64,000 bases of DNA from an uncultured Ulvibacter sp. (GCA_943789105.1 CALSSW010000001.1:310001-374000), one strand, 5' to 3'; numbered from the stretch's first letter, positions 1 through 10,089 are shown. Notes: generated by a model not told the origin, from the letters alone. Program-made: numbers and translations.

Positions 1-15
1 GCATGGTGGTATGAT

Positions 16-456
16 TTACTTAATGAAACCTTCTAGTTCAACAATATACTCTTGAGGGGTTTTTTTGGAATAGCTCGTTTGTCCTAAAACTCGGCCATCT
101 TTGTTTAATACAACAACAAAAGGAAAAATACCCCCTTTATTATATTGTTCTGCCAAGGCATTGTTGTGGGTTTGTAATTCTGGGCTTAAGGCATTTTTTT
201 TACGTCTTGGAAAATCTGCTTGTAGCATTATAAAATGATCTTTTGCATAGGTTAAAAAGTGTGCTGTCTCAAATATATCTCTGTTTAATTTAATACACGG
301 AGCGCACCAGTCGCTCCCTTGAAAGACCAGTAGTATTGTTTTTTCTTGTGCTGCAGACAACTCCTTAGCCTCCTGGAAACTAGTAAGCCATTGTTGGGCA
401 TGTAGTTGGGTAAAGCCCGCTAGACAAAAAATAAAAAACATTAGATATTTATTCAT
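16..456 (-). CDS. secreted thioredoxin-family protein
   Basis: This is a small periplasmic thioredoxin-fold protein of about 146 residues. An N-terminal signal peptide ending near LHAQ is followed by a thioredoxin-like region with the redox motif WCAPC in the context GSDWCAPCIKL. Proteins of this type act as periplasmic disulfide reductases or oxidases; the partner cannot be told from here. An upstream in-frame GTG at 477 would add seven residues, but the ATG at 456 begins directly with a typical signal-peptide n-region and is preferred. The gene is divergent from ctlX. Confidence 0.85.
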   Translation of the reverse strand: MNKYLMFFIFCLAGFTQLHAQQWLTSFQEAKELSAAQEKTILLVFQGSDWCAPCIKLNRDIFETAHFLTYAKDHFIMLQADFPRRKKNALSPELQTHNNALAEQYNKGGIFPFVVVLNKDGRVLGQTSYSKKTPQEYIVELEGFIK

Positions 457-630
457 AAGGTTTAAATTAATAGGCACTCATTATGTTTTATATAGTATCA
501 ATGTATGTAAAAATTTTTAAAATGTAAACTAAATTACTAAAGCATCTCTATAATTTATGCAAGGCCCTTAGTGTGGTGCTGGAAATTATTTTTTAATTTA
601 ATATGATACAAGAGAAAGCTGTTTTAAAGA

Positions 631-662
631 TTGTAATTGATACTACTAAAAGAGTACCTTTG
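631..662 (+). promoter_or_regulatory. Bacteroidetes-type promoter of ctlX
   Basis: TTG at 631-633 and TACCTTTG at 655-662, separated by 21 bases, match the Bacteroidetes -33 (TTG) and -7 (TAnnTTTG) elements. The element lies 28 bases before the ATG at 691. It overlaps the longer possible reading frame that opens at 637, which argues that translation starts at 691. Confidence 0.6.
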
Positions 663-690
663 CGCTTTATATTTTCACGTATTTATACCA

Positions 691-1635
691 ATGAAGCAAA
701 TTACCAACACCATATTAATGATTCGCCCTGTTGCATTTAGAATGAATGAACAAACCAAGGTGAATAATTATTTTCAAGAAGATCTTGATTTAAAATACTC
801 AGAAATTAATGCAAAGGCCCAGCAAGAATTTGACACTTTTGTAACAAAACTAAGTGGTGTAGGTGTGGAGGTAATTGTTGAAGACGATATCATGGGTCTG
901 GACACCCCAGATTCTATTTTCCCAAACAACTGGGTTAGCTTTCATCAAAATGGAACTGTTGCCCTATACCCTATGTTTGCTCAAAACAGACGTCGTGAAA
1001 GACGTGAGGAGATTATCACTAGACTAGAAAAAGAAGGGTTTGTTGTAGAAGGCTTCATGGATTATACCCAGGCAGAGGAGCAAGGATATTTCTTAGAAGG
1101 AACCGGTAGTTTATTATTGGACCGTAAAAACGGGAAGGCATATTGTGCCATCTCCCAGAGAGCCCACGAGGAGCTTATCGTAGAGTTTTGTGAAGATTTT
1201 GAGATGGACCCTGTAATTTTCACGGCAAATCAAACTGTCTATGACCAACGTAAGCCTATTTACCACACCAATGTTATGATGGCCTTGGCTGAGAATTTTG
1301 TGGTTATTTGTCTTGACGCCATTGATGATAAGCATGAAAAGAAACAAGTACTCAAGCATCTCAAAGAAACCAAGAAAGAAGTCATAGCAATTACAGAGGC
1401 TCAGATGCATCAATTTGCAGGAAATATGCTACAGGTCTTGGGAGCAGACAATCAAAAATACATGATCATGAGTGAGGCAGCTCGCTCCAGCCTAAGAAGT
1501 GATCAGGTAAAGGCAATCCAAAAGCATTGTAAAATTTTAAGCAGTGATTTAACAACCATAGAAACCTGTGGTGGAGGAAGCGCTAGGTGTATGATGGCTG
1601 AGGTATTTTTACCTAAGGCCTTGACAAAGGCATAA
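691..1635 (+). CDS. ctlX: citrulline utilization hydrolase CtlX-type protein (arginine deiminase-related)
   Basis: This 314-residue protein belongs to the guanidino-group-modifying (arginine deiminase/amidinotransferase) superfamily and resembles the CtlX subfamily. The N-terminus carries the MIRPVAF segment typical of that subfamily. The C-terminus has the glycine-rich segment GGGSARCM, whose cysteine is at the position of the superfamily catalytic nucleophile. The start at 691 is chosen over the in-frame ATG at 637 because family members begin here and because a promoter-like element sits at 631-662. The exact substrate (citrulline or another ureido/guanidino compound) is not settled by sequence. 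The gene is convergent with the next gene, with only 5 bases between them. Confidence 0.85.
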   Translation: MKQITNTILMIRPVAFRMNEQTKVNNYFQEDLDLKYSEINAKAQQEFDTFVTKLSGVGVEVIVEDDIMGLDTPDSIFPNNWVSFHQNGTVALYPMFAQNRRRERREEIITRLEKEGFVVEGFMDYTQAEEQGYFLEGTGSLLLDRKNGKAYCAISQRAHEELIVEFCEDFEMDPVIFTANQTVYDQRKPIYHTNVMMALAENFVVICLDAIDDKHEKKQVLKHLKETKKEVIAITEAQMHQFAGNMLQVLGADNQKYMIMSEAARSSLRSDQVKAIQKHCKILSSDLTTIETCGGGSARCMMAEVFLPKALTKA

Positions 1636-1640
1636 GCCTG

Positions 1641-3066
1641 TTACTGCTGTGCAATGCGCTTTATCATGCCATCAAAAATAAAATAATGAAACGGCAACAT
1701 GATATACCAATAGGCTCTACCTAGTAGGCCCTTTGGCCTAAAAGTTGCTGTTTGATGCAATACATTGTCTTTATCTATTTTAAATTCTAGCCAGGCTTCT
1801 CCCGGCACTCTCATCTCGGCAAAAAGTAGCAATCTTTTTTGGGTTTTATCTGCCAAGATTACGCGCCAAAAATCAAGGGCGTCTCCTTCATTGATGGTAT
1901 TTGAATTGGTTCTTCCTCTTCGAAGACCAACACCACCAAATAGTTTATCTACCCCTCCTCTTAAACGCCATAGCCAGTTTGCGTAATACCAACCACGCTT
2001 ACCACCTATAGACCATATATTGTCTAGTGCCTTTTCTGGATTTTGAAGTACGATGCTTTGTTTGTCTTTCACGCAACCATTTACCGGGACTTCTATATAT
2101 TTTTTAAGATCATTTCTAAAACGGCCACTAATCATAGAGTCTTTCCAGCTTGAGACCACTTGGTTTTGTTTTATTTTTTTAAAAGCTAATTCTATGGCTT
2201 TTTGGTATGAGATAGATTCAATTTTTAAAATATCTTTAAGTCTAGTATCACTTGTTATTACCTCTATGCGCATACTGTCTACTAGATTAAGGGCTAGCTT
2301 GTAGGAGGTTGAGGTAACAAAGTAAAGCCAGTAGCTTGATATTTTGGGAGACAAAAAGGGTAGGGTGACAATGGTTAAGTTTAATTTTCTAAAACGGGCA
2401 TATCCCTCCATCATTTCTCTGTAACTCAGCACATCAGGCCCGCCAATATCAAAACTTTCATTGTAACACTCTTTGTTGCCAAGCACCCCTGTAAGGTAAT
2501 TAAGTACATCTCTTATGGCTATGGGTTGACACTTTGTTTTAACCCACCGAGGGGTTACCATTAAAGGTAGTTTTTCACACAAATCTCTAATGATTTCAAA
2601 AGAGGCGCTACCACTACCCACAATTATTGCTGCTCGTAAAACCGTTACTGCAGCGCTACCTTGGTATAAAATATTTTCTACATTTTTGCGAGACCAAAGA
2701 TGCTTGGAAAGGCTTTGCTCATTGGCAATACCTCCAACATAAATTACTTGCTTGCAATTTGTTGGCTCCAGGTAGGTGTTAAAGTTTTTTACAGCGCGTT
2801 CTTCTTTTTCATCAAAATCACTTGTAGAGGAGCTCATAGAGTGAATTAAATAGTAGGCCGCGTCTATGTCTTTTGGTAGCGCATCTGGTTTTCACCTCTT
2901 GCAGAAAGTCAATAACTACTATTTCAATTTGTTTTTTTAAATCTTCAGAAATAGACAACCTATTAGGATCTCTTACAGAACAAACCACCTGGTGCCCTTG
3001 GTCTAATAATAGCGGGAGTAAGCGCATGCCTATGTATCCGTTTGCTCCTGTAAGTAATATTTTCAA
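1641..3066 (-). pseudogene. SDR-family oxidoreductase with C-terminal DUF2867, frameshifted
   Basis: The gene encodes an atypical short-chain dehydrogenase-like protein of about 475 residues when repaired. The N-terminal part (from 3066) has the Rossmann motif TGANGYIG of NAD(P)-binding NmrA/SDR-a proteins. The C-terminal part continues in another frame as a DUF2867-type domain ending near 1641. The frame changes at the T run 2889-2892: removing one base joins FLQEVK to PDALPKDIDAAYYLIHSM, giving a continuous protein of normal length. Both halves are well conserved, so this is either a recent break or, more likely, a sequencing error. Related proteins are annotated as NAD(P)H-binding SDR family; the substrate is unknown. 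Confidence 0.8.
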
Positions 3067-3228
3067 ATCAGTTGTTTTTTTTAAAGATACGCAGTACTTC
3101 TTAAAGGATAAAGCCTTATTAGGGTATTAACGTGAGTTTAAGTTTTAGTATATCTGGTAATAAGAACAGTCCTGTTTTGAAATTGTTTTTCAAAAAATAG
3201 TATCTTCATGCTTTAAAAATTCGATAAA

Positions 3229-3396
3229 ATGAAGGTATTAAAGTGGGTGCTACTTCTTGGGGGCATTGTTGTTTTTTGTTTTGGAATATACTTCTTTTTT
3301 CAGCCTCAAAAAACACCTGTAAACCAACTCTTTGGTATGATAGGTTTAGCTCTTGTGGGAGTTGTGACAGGTCTTGCCATAAAAAACAAGCCTTAG
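3229..3396 (+). CDS. small two-helix membrane protein
   Basis: A 55-residue open reading frame starts with ATG at 3229 and ends with TAG at 3394-3396. It has a hydrophobic helix at about residues 5-24 (VLKWVLLLGGIVVFCFGIYF), a short polar loop, and a second hydrophobic helix at about 34-50 (LFGMIGLALVGVVTG), ending in a lysine-rich tail. The arrangement suggests a small inner-membrane hairpin protein. No function can be assigned. It is convergent with the following hypothetical gene, 3 bases away. Confidence 0.6.
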   Translation: MKVLKWVLLLGGIVVFCFGIYFFFQPQKTPVNQLFGMIGLALVGVVTGLAIKNKP

Positions 3397-3399
3397 TTG

Positions 3400-3831
3400 T
3401 TATATATCTTCTATTCTATGGCCACTTAAGTGTGTTTTTGCTTTTAGTACTTTTTGCACAAAGCGATGAATGTCTTTGTCTTTTGCGCGCGCCTGTATTT
3501 TAATAAAATAGTTGTCTTTGTAGATAGAATACTCTTCTGCCTTCCCTTTGTACAATACTAGTTTATGGTAGGGGATAACCAGTGCATAGCTCTCTAGCAG
3601 TGATCTAAAACCAACAATAATGCCATTGGGTCGCATCTCTATATTGCACTGATTTCTGTTATTGTCTAAAATCAGTAGGTTGTGAATTTGCAGACTTGTT
3701 TGAGTGATAATAAGCTTAGGTGACCCAATACCTTTGAGCTTAAAACGCTCTGGTAGAGAATAGGGTTTTCCAACTTGCTGGTCAATCTTATTGTCTATTT
3801 GTTTGTTGTTGTAAGAAACGTTTACCAGCAT
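3400..3831 (-). CDS. conserved hypothetical protein
   Basis: This 143-residue protein has no signal peptide or membrane segment. It is rich in beta-strand-like segments (LIITQTSLQIHNLLIL, YALVIPYHKLVLYKG) and ends in a lysine/aspartate-rich region (FIKIQARAKDKDIHRFVQKV). Its balanced composition and full-length frame suggest a real cytoplasmic protein. I do not recognise the family. It is divergent from argS with a 250-base spacer. Confidence 0.6.
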   Translation of the reverse strand: MLVNVSYNNKQIDNKIDQQVGKPYSLPERFKLKGIGSPKLIITQTSLQIHNLLILDNNRNQCNIEMRPNGIIVGFRSLLESYALVIPYHKLVLYKGKAEEYSIYKDNYFIKIQARAKDKDIHRFVQKVLKAKTHLSGHRIEDI

Positions 3832-4081
3832 ATAATTTTGATTTTAATCTAGTTGAAATAGTTGCTATTAACTTCGTCTTGTTTTAACGCAGTACAAAAA
3901 TAACAAACCAAGAGCTTAAAAAAAGACTTTAGCAGCCTCAATCTTATACAACATCATTTCTTCTGTTAATGACACCTGTTTTTCTAATTTATTGAGGTAT
4001 GACTACGCCCATTTTAAAGAAACAAATAACTGTACCAAAAAAGCCTTAAAAAAACTATCTTTACACCTTTAAAATAAATCC

Positions 4082-5857
4082 ATGACCCTACAAGATATCC
4101 TTAGTCAGAAAGTTAAAGATGCTATCAAAAGTCTTTATAATACCAGCCTAGAAACCGTAGAGTTTCAAGCCACTCGTAAAGAGTTTGTGGGTGATATTAC
4201 TGTAGTGGTGTTTCCTATGTTGCGAGTTGTCAAGGGAAACCCTGTAGCAATTGGCCAGGCAATTGGTGGCTATTTACAAGAACATGTAGCTCATGTAAGA
4301 GGTTTTAATGTTGTAAAAGGGTTTTTAAACATCGTTATAAGTGATGAGTATTATTTAGATTTTTTCAGAAGCACACCTACTTGGAATACTTTTGGCACCC
4401 TAGCCCCCGGTAATGATGCTATGATGGTAGAGTTTGCCTCTCCAAATACAAACAAGCCACTTCATTTAGGGCATGTACGCAATGTATTGTTGGGATATAG
4501 TGTAGCGCAGATAGTGAAAGCCAGCGGTAAAAAAGTTTACAAAACACAAATTATAAACGATCGAGGTATTCATATTTGTAAAAGTATGCTAGCTTGGCAA
4601 CGATACGGTAAGGGAGAAACTCCTCAAGCATCAGGAAAAAAGGGTGATAAATTAGTGGGAGACTACTATGTGCGTTTTGATAAAGAGTATAAAAAAGAAA
4701 TCGCTGATTTAATAGCCCAAGGGGTTTCAGAAGAAGATGCAAAAAAGCAAGCCCCTATAATTCTGCAGGCGCAGCAAATGTTACTGCAGTGGGAGGCTGG
4801 AGACAAAGAGGTGGTTTCACTATGGGAAACTATGAATGGTTGGGTCTATGATGGTTTTAATCAAACCTACACAGATATAGGCGTAGATTTTGATAAAAAT
4901 TACTACGAGAGCAACACCTATTTACTAGGGAAAGAATTTATCCAAGAAGGCCTCTCTAGTGGGGTCTTTGTGAAAGACCCAGACGGCTCTATTTGGTGTG
5001 ATCTTACCGATAAGGGACTAGACAGAAAAATTGTTTTACGGGCAGACGGTACTGCTGTTTACATGACTCAAGATATAGGAACTGCCATACAGCGTGTTAA
5101 AGATTACCCAGATATAAACGGTATGATTTACACCGTTGGAAATGAGCAGGATTATCATTTTCAGGTACTATTTCTAATACTACAGAAATTAGGATTTGGG
5201 TGGGCGAAAAATTTATTTCACCTAAGTTATGGCATGGTTGATTTACCAGGGGGTAAAATGAAATCTAGAGAAGGTACGGTAGTTGATGCAGATGATTTAA
5301 TAAAAGACATGACTGCTACTGCCTGCAGTATTTCTGAGTCTCTGGGTAAGATTGATGATTTTACTATTCAAGAAAAACAAACCCTTTACTCCACCATAGG
5401 TCTTGGGGCTTTAAAATATTATATTTTAAAGGTGGATCCAAAAAAACGCATCTTATTTAATCCAGAAGAGAGTGTAGATTTTCAAGGAAATACAGGGCCA
5501 TTTATTCAATACACCTACGCGCGTATTCAATCAATTTTAAGAAAGGCTTCAGGGAATGCTCAACAATCTATGGAGGGTCTTGTCTCTCTTGATCCTAAAG
5601 AAAAACAAGTACTTAAAACGCTGCAGTTGTTTCCTGAGACAATCCAACTAGCTGCCCAGCATTATAGCCCAGCACTCATAGCAAATTACACCTATGATTT
5701 GGTAAAGGAGTTTAATTCTTTTTATCAAAACGTGCCCATTTTTGCTGCTCAAAACACCACAGAAAAAGAATTTAGAGTGGCACTTTGTGGCGCAGTTGGA
5801 GCGGTTATAAAAACAGCATTTTCATTGTTAGGGATACAAGTTCCGGACAGGATGTAG
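4082..5857 (+). CDS. argS: arginyl-tRNA synthetase
   Basis: ArgS charges tRNA-Arg with arginine in the cytoplasm. The 591-residue length fits class I bacterial ArgS. The N-terminal Add-1 domain (about 1-85) recognises the tRNA. The HIGH signature appears as HLGH at residues 128-131, within NKPLHLGHVRN. The KMSK-like loop is KMKS at 392-395, in GGKMKSREGTVVDADD. The C-terminal DALR anticodon-binding domain (about 465-591) includes FQGNTGPFIQYTYARI. The gene is convergent with the TonB receptor gene, 4 bases away. Confidence 0.97.
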   Translation: MTLQDILSQKVKDAIKSLYNTSLETVEFQATRKEFVGDITVVVFPMLRVVKGNPVAIGQAIGGYLQEHVAHVRGFNVVKGFLNIVISDEYYLDFFRSTPTWNTFGTLAPGNDAMMVEFASPNTNKPLHLGHVRNVLLGYSVAQIVKASGKKVYKTQIINDRGIHICKSMLAWQRYGKGETPQASGKKGDKLVGDYYVRFDKEYKKEIADLIAQGVSEEDAKKQAPIILQAQQMLLQWEAGDKEVVSLWETMNGWVYDGFNQTYTDIGVDFDKNYYESNTYLLGKEFIQEGLSSGVFVKDPDGSIWCDLTDKGLDRKIVLRADGTAVYMTQDIGTAIQRVKDYPDINGMIYTVGNEQDYHFQVLFLILQKLGFGWAKNLFHLSYGMVDLPGGKMKSREGTVVDADDLIKDMTATACSISESLGKIDDFTIQEKQTLYSTIGLGALKYYILKVDPKKRILFNPEESVDFQGNTGPFIQYTYARIQSILRKASGNAQQSMEGLVSLDPKEKQVLKTLQLFPETIQLAAQHYSPALIANYTYDLVKEFNSFYQNVPIFAAQNTTEKEFRVALCGAVGAVIKTAFSLLGIQVPDRM

Positions 5858-5861
5858 TTTT

Positions 5862-8438
5862 TTAAAACAATAGCTGTAAAGATATATTGGGTGTAAAGCC
5901 CAGAGAAAACTGCGTAATTGTATTGATGTAATTTTCTTCTTGGAGGTTTGTCTGTAATTGGTAATATCTTCCCAACTCATTTTTTGTATCAAACAAATTA
6001 AGTAATGAAAGATTTACAACCGCATTAAATGTATCGTCTAAAGGGGTCTTGTATACCGCAGATATGTTTGTTCTAAAATAATGTTTTAATGTTTGGTTGT
6101 TAGGGCTGTTGTATTGTATTTGAGGGCCGTTGTTGGTGTTTATTATAGCACCTTGATTAACTGTTGTGGTATAGGGTAGCCCAGAATGATAATTAGTCCC
6201 TGCAGAAATAGTAAAATCTTTTAAAGTATAGGTTGCAATAGCATTTACACAATGGGTAACATTAAAATTGTTTGGAAATCCTACAGGGCTAAGGGTTTTA
6301 AATTCGTAGTTGCTATCGATGTAGGTATAGCTTAACCAACTAGTGAGGTTTTTAAGTTTTTTTCCAACAGATATTTCAAGGCCTTGACTTGTATAGTTGC
6401 CAATGGCTTGGGTGTTTTGAAGTTGGTTTCTAAAACCTAGATTACGTGTGTTTATACCGTCTACTTTCTTGTAAAAAACTTCTGCATTTAGAGTCCAACT
6501 TTTTAGGGTATACTCTGTTCCAAATGATGCCTGACTACTTTTTAACAAAGGATTTTGAACTCCATCTGCTAGGATCCATTGTTTGTTTTGTATGCCTAAC
6601 AATTGATTTTCATTGGCTATAAACTGCAATACATTTTGGTGTTTTTTCTCGCCAGAGAGAAATACATTCCAATGTTTTTTTAACGCATGTGAAATGGTAA
6701 TTCTTGGTTCTATCTGCATCTCAAAATTAGATAGATTTGTTGCTCTTGCCCCTAGGGTTAATGTAGTTTTATCATCAAATAGTTGGGCAGTTGTTTGGGC
6801 GTAAAACCCATTGGTTATTCCTGTTTTTGAGCTGCTTTGAATAGGATTGGTGTCTTCTGTGCTATCTATAGTAGTGCTCGTGTATTGATAGCCAGCCTCT
6901 ATGGAGAAGTTATCATTTATACTATAGCTTGTGTCAAACTTTAGGGCTTGTTCTGTTACTTGATTTTTTTTAAATTCTTGACTTGCTTGTTCAAGTTGGG
7001 TATTTTGTGTTTTGGCCTTATAGGTGCTATTGCTATAATGTAACCCTGTAGTGAGTTTCTGGTTCCAGTTTCTTTGGTAATTAAAACCGCCCAATAGTGT
7101 GTTTTGCTCTATTTCATTAAAACTAGCCGTTGAAATACCACCGGTAAACAAACGCTCGTTAAATTCAAGCCCATTGTTAATGGTCATAAAGTGGTAGTTT
7201 AGTTTGTCTTTTGTTGAGATGTTCCAAAGTGCAGAGATACTAATGTCAAAGAAATTAAAATCCTCGTCTGTTGTTCTAACTACCTCTGGCTGTGTGTTGT
7301 TGGGGTTTGTTACTTCTGTGTTTTGAAAGGTTCTTTTAAAAAATGATGTGTAAATAGGATTGCCCACCCCACTGTTAATTGAGGTTCTGCCCGATGCAAC
7401 AATAGCAAAGGAGTTTGTTATAGGTATTTTTACAAAAGCATTGGTGCTTGCTAAATTTATGCCCACGCCCCCTGTTACCTGTGGATCAATGCTGTTTGTT
7501 GGATAGATGTGTAATACCCCAGAGACGCCCTCGCTGTATCTGGGATGCGTTCCGTTTTTATAGATAACAACATTGTCTATAAGGTTTGGATTCAGTGCAG
7601 ATATAAGTCCAAAAAAATGGCCTGTTTGGTACATTCTAATATCGTTCCACAAAATGTTTACCTCATCACTACCACCCGCTCTTATGTTGATGTTCGAGGC
7701 TGTTTCATCATAGCTTTGTATGCCGGGAAGCACTTGAGCAATTTGTAAGATATCTGGCTCGGTGAGCGAAGGTAAAATTTCAAAGTCATCGTTTTTAATT
7801 GTAACCGCTCCTTTTTTTGTTTTTTCAATCCCTTTTGCAATGTAGCCAGAGAGCGTGATGGTGGGTAACTTGTTGATATTCTCTGGGGTAATAAATAGCA
7901 AAGGGCAGCGGCCTTTTGTATTTGCTATTGCTTTATAAATAACTAGCTGTTTGATAAATTGACCCTGAGAAAATAGTTCCAGTACTTGGTTATCTGCAAT
8001 GCTGTCTATACTTAAAACACCACCACTGTTACTGGTGTATGTTTTGTTTGCTGAAATAGCGGTAATAAGTACTGGTTTTGCTGTTTGAGTATCAATAAAT
8101 GTAGCGCAAAAAGACACCATTTTTTTTGGAAACTGAACTGTTATATAACGGCTACTAATGGGGGTGAAGTTAATGTTCTCTTTGTCAGAAAATATTCTTA
8201 ATGTTTGGGTAAGTGTTTGGTTTGTGTTTGGGGTAGAGACCCTAAATCTCTTTGCCGTGTTACTGTTATAAGAAAACTTAACATCAAACACCGTTTCTAT
8301 TTGAGAGATTGCCTGCTCAAAGGCTATGGTCTTTTCGGTGTTTTGTGCAAGACAACAATGAGTCCAAAAAAACAATAAAAAACAGAAGTATATAAGGCTA
8401 TACTTATTGTTTTTTAGGGTCATAAATTTGTACTTCAT
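5862..8438 (-). CDS. TonB-dependent receptor with N-terminal STN signalling domain
   Basis: This 858-residue outer-membrane receptor has a signal peptide ending at LAQ, then a secretin/TonB short N-terminal (STN) domain (about residues 35-105) that normally contacts a FecR-type anti-sigma factor. A carboxypeptidase-D-regulatory-like region follows (about 110-180), then the plug (about 200-320, with NINIRAGGSDEVNILWND) and a beta-barrel ending in an aromatic residue (LQLLF). It overlaps the end of the fecR gene by 35 bases (the alternative ATG at 8423 overlaps by 20), so the two are translationally coupled. No SusD gene follows, so a small ligand such as a metal chelate or vitamin is as likely as a glycan; the ligand is unknown. 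Confidence 0.88.
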   Translation of the reverse strand: MKYKFMTLKNNKYSLIYFCFLLFFWTHCCLAQNTEKTIAFEQAISQIETVFDVKFSYNSNTAKRFRVSTPNTNQTLTQTLRIFSDKENINFTPISSRYITVQFPKKMVSFCATFIDTQTAKPVLITAISANKTYTSNSGGVLSIDSIADNQVLELFSQGQFIKQLVIYKAIANTKGRCPLLFITPENINKLPTITLSGYIAKGIEKTKKGAVTIKNDDFEILPSLTEPDILQIAQVLPGIQSYDETASNINIRAGGSDEVNILWNDIRMYQTGHFFGLISALNPNLIDNVVIYKNGTHPRYSEGVSGVLHIYPTNSIDPQVTGGVGINLASTNAFVKIPITNSFAIVASGRTSINSGVGNPIYTSFFKRTFQNTEVTNPNNTQPEVVRTTDEDFNFFDISISALWNISTKDKLNYHFMTINNGLEFNERLFTGGISTASFNEIEQNTLLGGFNYQRNWNQKLTTGLHYSNSTYKAKTQNTQLEQASQEFKKNQVTEQALKFDTSYSINDNFSIEAGYQYTSTTIDSTEDTNPIQSSSKTGITNGFYAQTTAQLFDDKTTLTLGARATNLSNFEMQIEPRITISHALKKHWNVFLSGEKKHQNVLQFIANENQLLGIQNKQWILADGVQNPLLKSSQASFGTEYTLKSWTLNAEVFYKKVDGINTRNLGFRNQLQNTQAIGNYTSQGLEISVGKKLKNLTSWLSYTYIDSNYEFKTLSPVGFPNNFNVTHCVNAIATYTLKDFTISAGTNYHSGLPYTTTVNQGAIINTNNGPQIQYNSPNNQTLKHYFRTNISAVYKTPLDDTFNAVVNLSLLNLFDTKNELGRYYQLQTNLQEENYINTITQFSLGFTPNISLQLLF

Positions 8439-9321
8439 TTTTTGAATCTTTGCTAAAAGAAAGGTTAAGTGGTAATGTTACAGTTTGTAGCGCCTGGTCA
8501 AGGTTTGTGTGGGTAAAACTACCAGTATAACGTAAAGTTACATCAATATTTTTAGTTGTGATGGTAACTTTGTAATGTTTTTCAATTTCCATCAATACTG
8601 CGTCTAGAGGTACGTCTACAAAACTACTTTCATTAAAAATCCAAGTTGGTTTTGAGGTGTAGATTTTATTGTTAACCACCATAGGAGCAAAGCTAAAGGA
8701 GTCACCGGGGGTTACCAGGGTGTCAATACCGTTAGCATTAACAGATACAAGACCTTCAAAACAAGAAACAATTAAAATATCATTTTCTGTTTTTACATTA
8801 AAAGCGGTGCCAAGTACACTTACACTTCCATTTGGTGTGCGTACCGTAAAAGTATTGCCTTTAGCCACCTCAAAATAAGCTTCTCCCTCTAGGGTTACTT
8901 CTCTATTGTAGGGCCAGCCATATTTTTTGTATAAAATACGGGCGTTTTCTTTTAATGTTATTTTTGAGCTATCTGGTAATTCAATGGTTTGTATACTGGC
9001 AACAGGCGCCTGTATGTTTGTAGGTAGGGTAGTTACAAATACAGTAGATCCTGCTAATAGTACAAAAATTGCTGCTATTTTTAAAAGCATTGGCATTGTA
9101 ACTACCTTGCCGCTTTTTTGTTTTTTTGGCATGTTAAATAAAGGTGTATCTCTCAGTGCCTTTATTCCAGATGTTGTATCATGAGTAGGCAATTCCATAC
9201 GTTTCGTATGGGCATCTATTTTTTTGTAGGAGTCAAATTCTGGCCATGCGTTAAGTACCTGCATATCTGCGGGGGTTGCATCATTGTTGAGCCATTTTTC
9301 TAATGCTAGTTTTGTTTCCAT
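8404..9321 (-). CDS. FecR-family anti-sigma factor
   Basis: This is a 305-residue inner-membrane anti-sigma/sigma-regulator protein. The cytoplasmic N-terminal part (about 1-75) would hold the ECF sigma factor, a single transmembrane helix lies at about residues 77-97, and the periplasmic part carries the FecR domain (about 105-215, with IELPDSSKITLKENARI and VTLEGEAYFEVAKG) and a C-terminal DUF4974-like domain (about 230-300). It sits between the sigma factor gene and the receptor gene in the standard order for cell-surface signalling. Confidence 0.9.
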   Translation of the reverse strand: METKLALEKWLNNDATPADMQVLNAWPEFDSYKKIDAHTKRMELPTHDTTSGIKALRDTPLFNMPKKQKSGKVVTMPMLLKIAAIFVLLAGSTVFVTTLPTNIQAPVASIQTIELPDSSKITLKENARILYKKYGWPYNREVTLEGEAYFEVAKGNTFTVRTPNGSVSVLGTAFNVKTENDILIVSCFEGLVSVNANGIDTLVTPGDSFSFAPMVVNNKIYTSKPTWIFNESSFVDVPLDAVLMEIEKHYKVTITTKNIDVTLRYTGSFTHTNLDQALQTVTLPLNLSFSKDSKNEVQIYDPKKQ

Positions 9322-9376
9322 CTACTTGCTTGTTACTTTATAACAGTTTAATTGTTATTTTACCACCTTAGGGGGT

Positions 9377-9886
9377 TTATAAATTTTCTATAGTCTCTCT
9401 AAGTTTCTCTAGAGCATCCAATACTCGCTTGCCTGCAGCTTTTTCTGAAATGTTATATATGGCAGCAATTTCTCTATATTTTTTACCCTCTACTCGGCTT
9501 AGTAAAAAAGCAGTGCGTTGTAATTGGGTGAGACTATCTAGTGCTTTTTGTAATTTTTGCCCAAATTCTTTTTCTTCTAATAGAAACTCTGGTGAGTTGT
9601 TGTCTTGAGATTTTTTTACACCTTGAGTGAATTTAAATTGGACTTTTCTGTGAGCTACGGTATTTAAAAAAAGATTGTTTGCCGTTGTAAAGAGATAACT
9701 CTTGGCTTTACTGGGTGAAACTTTACCGCAATTTTGCCATAATTTTAAAAAAGCTTCTTGTACCAAATCATAAGAGGCGTCTGTGTCCTTTGTTTTAAAG
9801 AACATAAAATTACGTAATGATTGTGCCTGGGCTTTATAGACCTTATTAAAGGCATCTTCTTGGCAAATGTTGGGTTGTTTCTCCAT
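9377..9886 (-). CDS. ECF RNA polymerase sigma factor (FecI-like)
   Basis: This 169-residue sigma-70 family factor has region 2 at about residues 15-80 (DLVQEAFLKLW) and region 4 at about 115-165, a helix-turn-helix with KYREIAAIYNISEKAAGKRV. It lacks sigma regions 1 and 3, as expected for an extracytoplasmic-function factor. The FecR gene lies 55 bases downstream and the receptor gene follows, so it presumably drives transcription of the receptor when ligand is bound. Confidence 0.92.
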   Translation of the reverse strand: MEKQPNICQEDAFNKVYKAQAQSLRNFMFFKTKDTDASYDLVQEAFLKLWQNCGKVSPSKAKSYLFTTANNLFLNTVAHRKVQFKFTQGVKKSQDNNSPEFLLEEKEFGQKLQKALDSLTQLQRTAFLLSRVEGKKYREIAAIYNISEKAAGKRVLDALEKLRETIENL

Positions 9887-10059
9887 AATTTAATACTGTA
9901 AAACTATGAATAAAAATTAGTTTTTATGCCCTTGTGTTTTGGAAGTTGTCTTGTGGTTTCTCTATTTGTATTTGTAACTCGTTTTATTCTTGGTCTTATG
10001 GGGTGTGACGCTATAAATTTCAGCATAAAAAAAAGACTGTTTTTAATAGTGGCGCTACT

Positions 10060-10089
10060 TTGAAACTCTCCAATCAATTAGTATATTTG
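10060..10089 (+). promoter_or_regulatory. Bacteroidetes-type promoter of ffh
   Basis: TTG at 10060-10062 and TATATTTG at 10082-10089 are 19 bases apart, matching the -33/-7 consensus. The element lies 53 bases upstream of the ffh start codon in the 256-base divergent gap between the sigma factor gene and ffh. Confidence 0.65.

Noticed and set aside
637-690. N-terminal extension of ctlX by 18 codons from the ATG at 637.
   Set aside because: It overlaps a good TTG/TACCTTTG promoter, and the family starts at MKQITNTILMIRP.
5862-9886. The ECF sigma/FecR/TonB receptor trio as a glycan utilization locus.
   Set aside because: There is no SusD, glycoside hydrolase or sulfatase next to it, so only a signalling-controlled receptor can be claimed.
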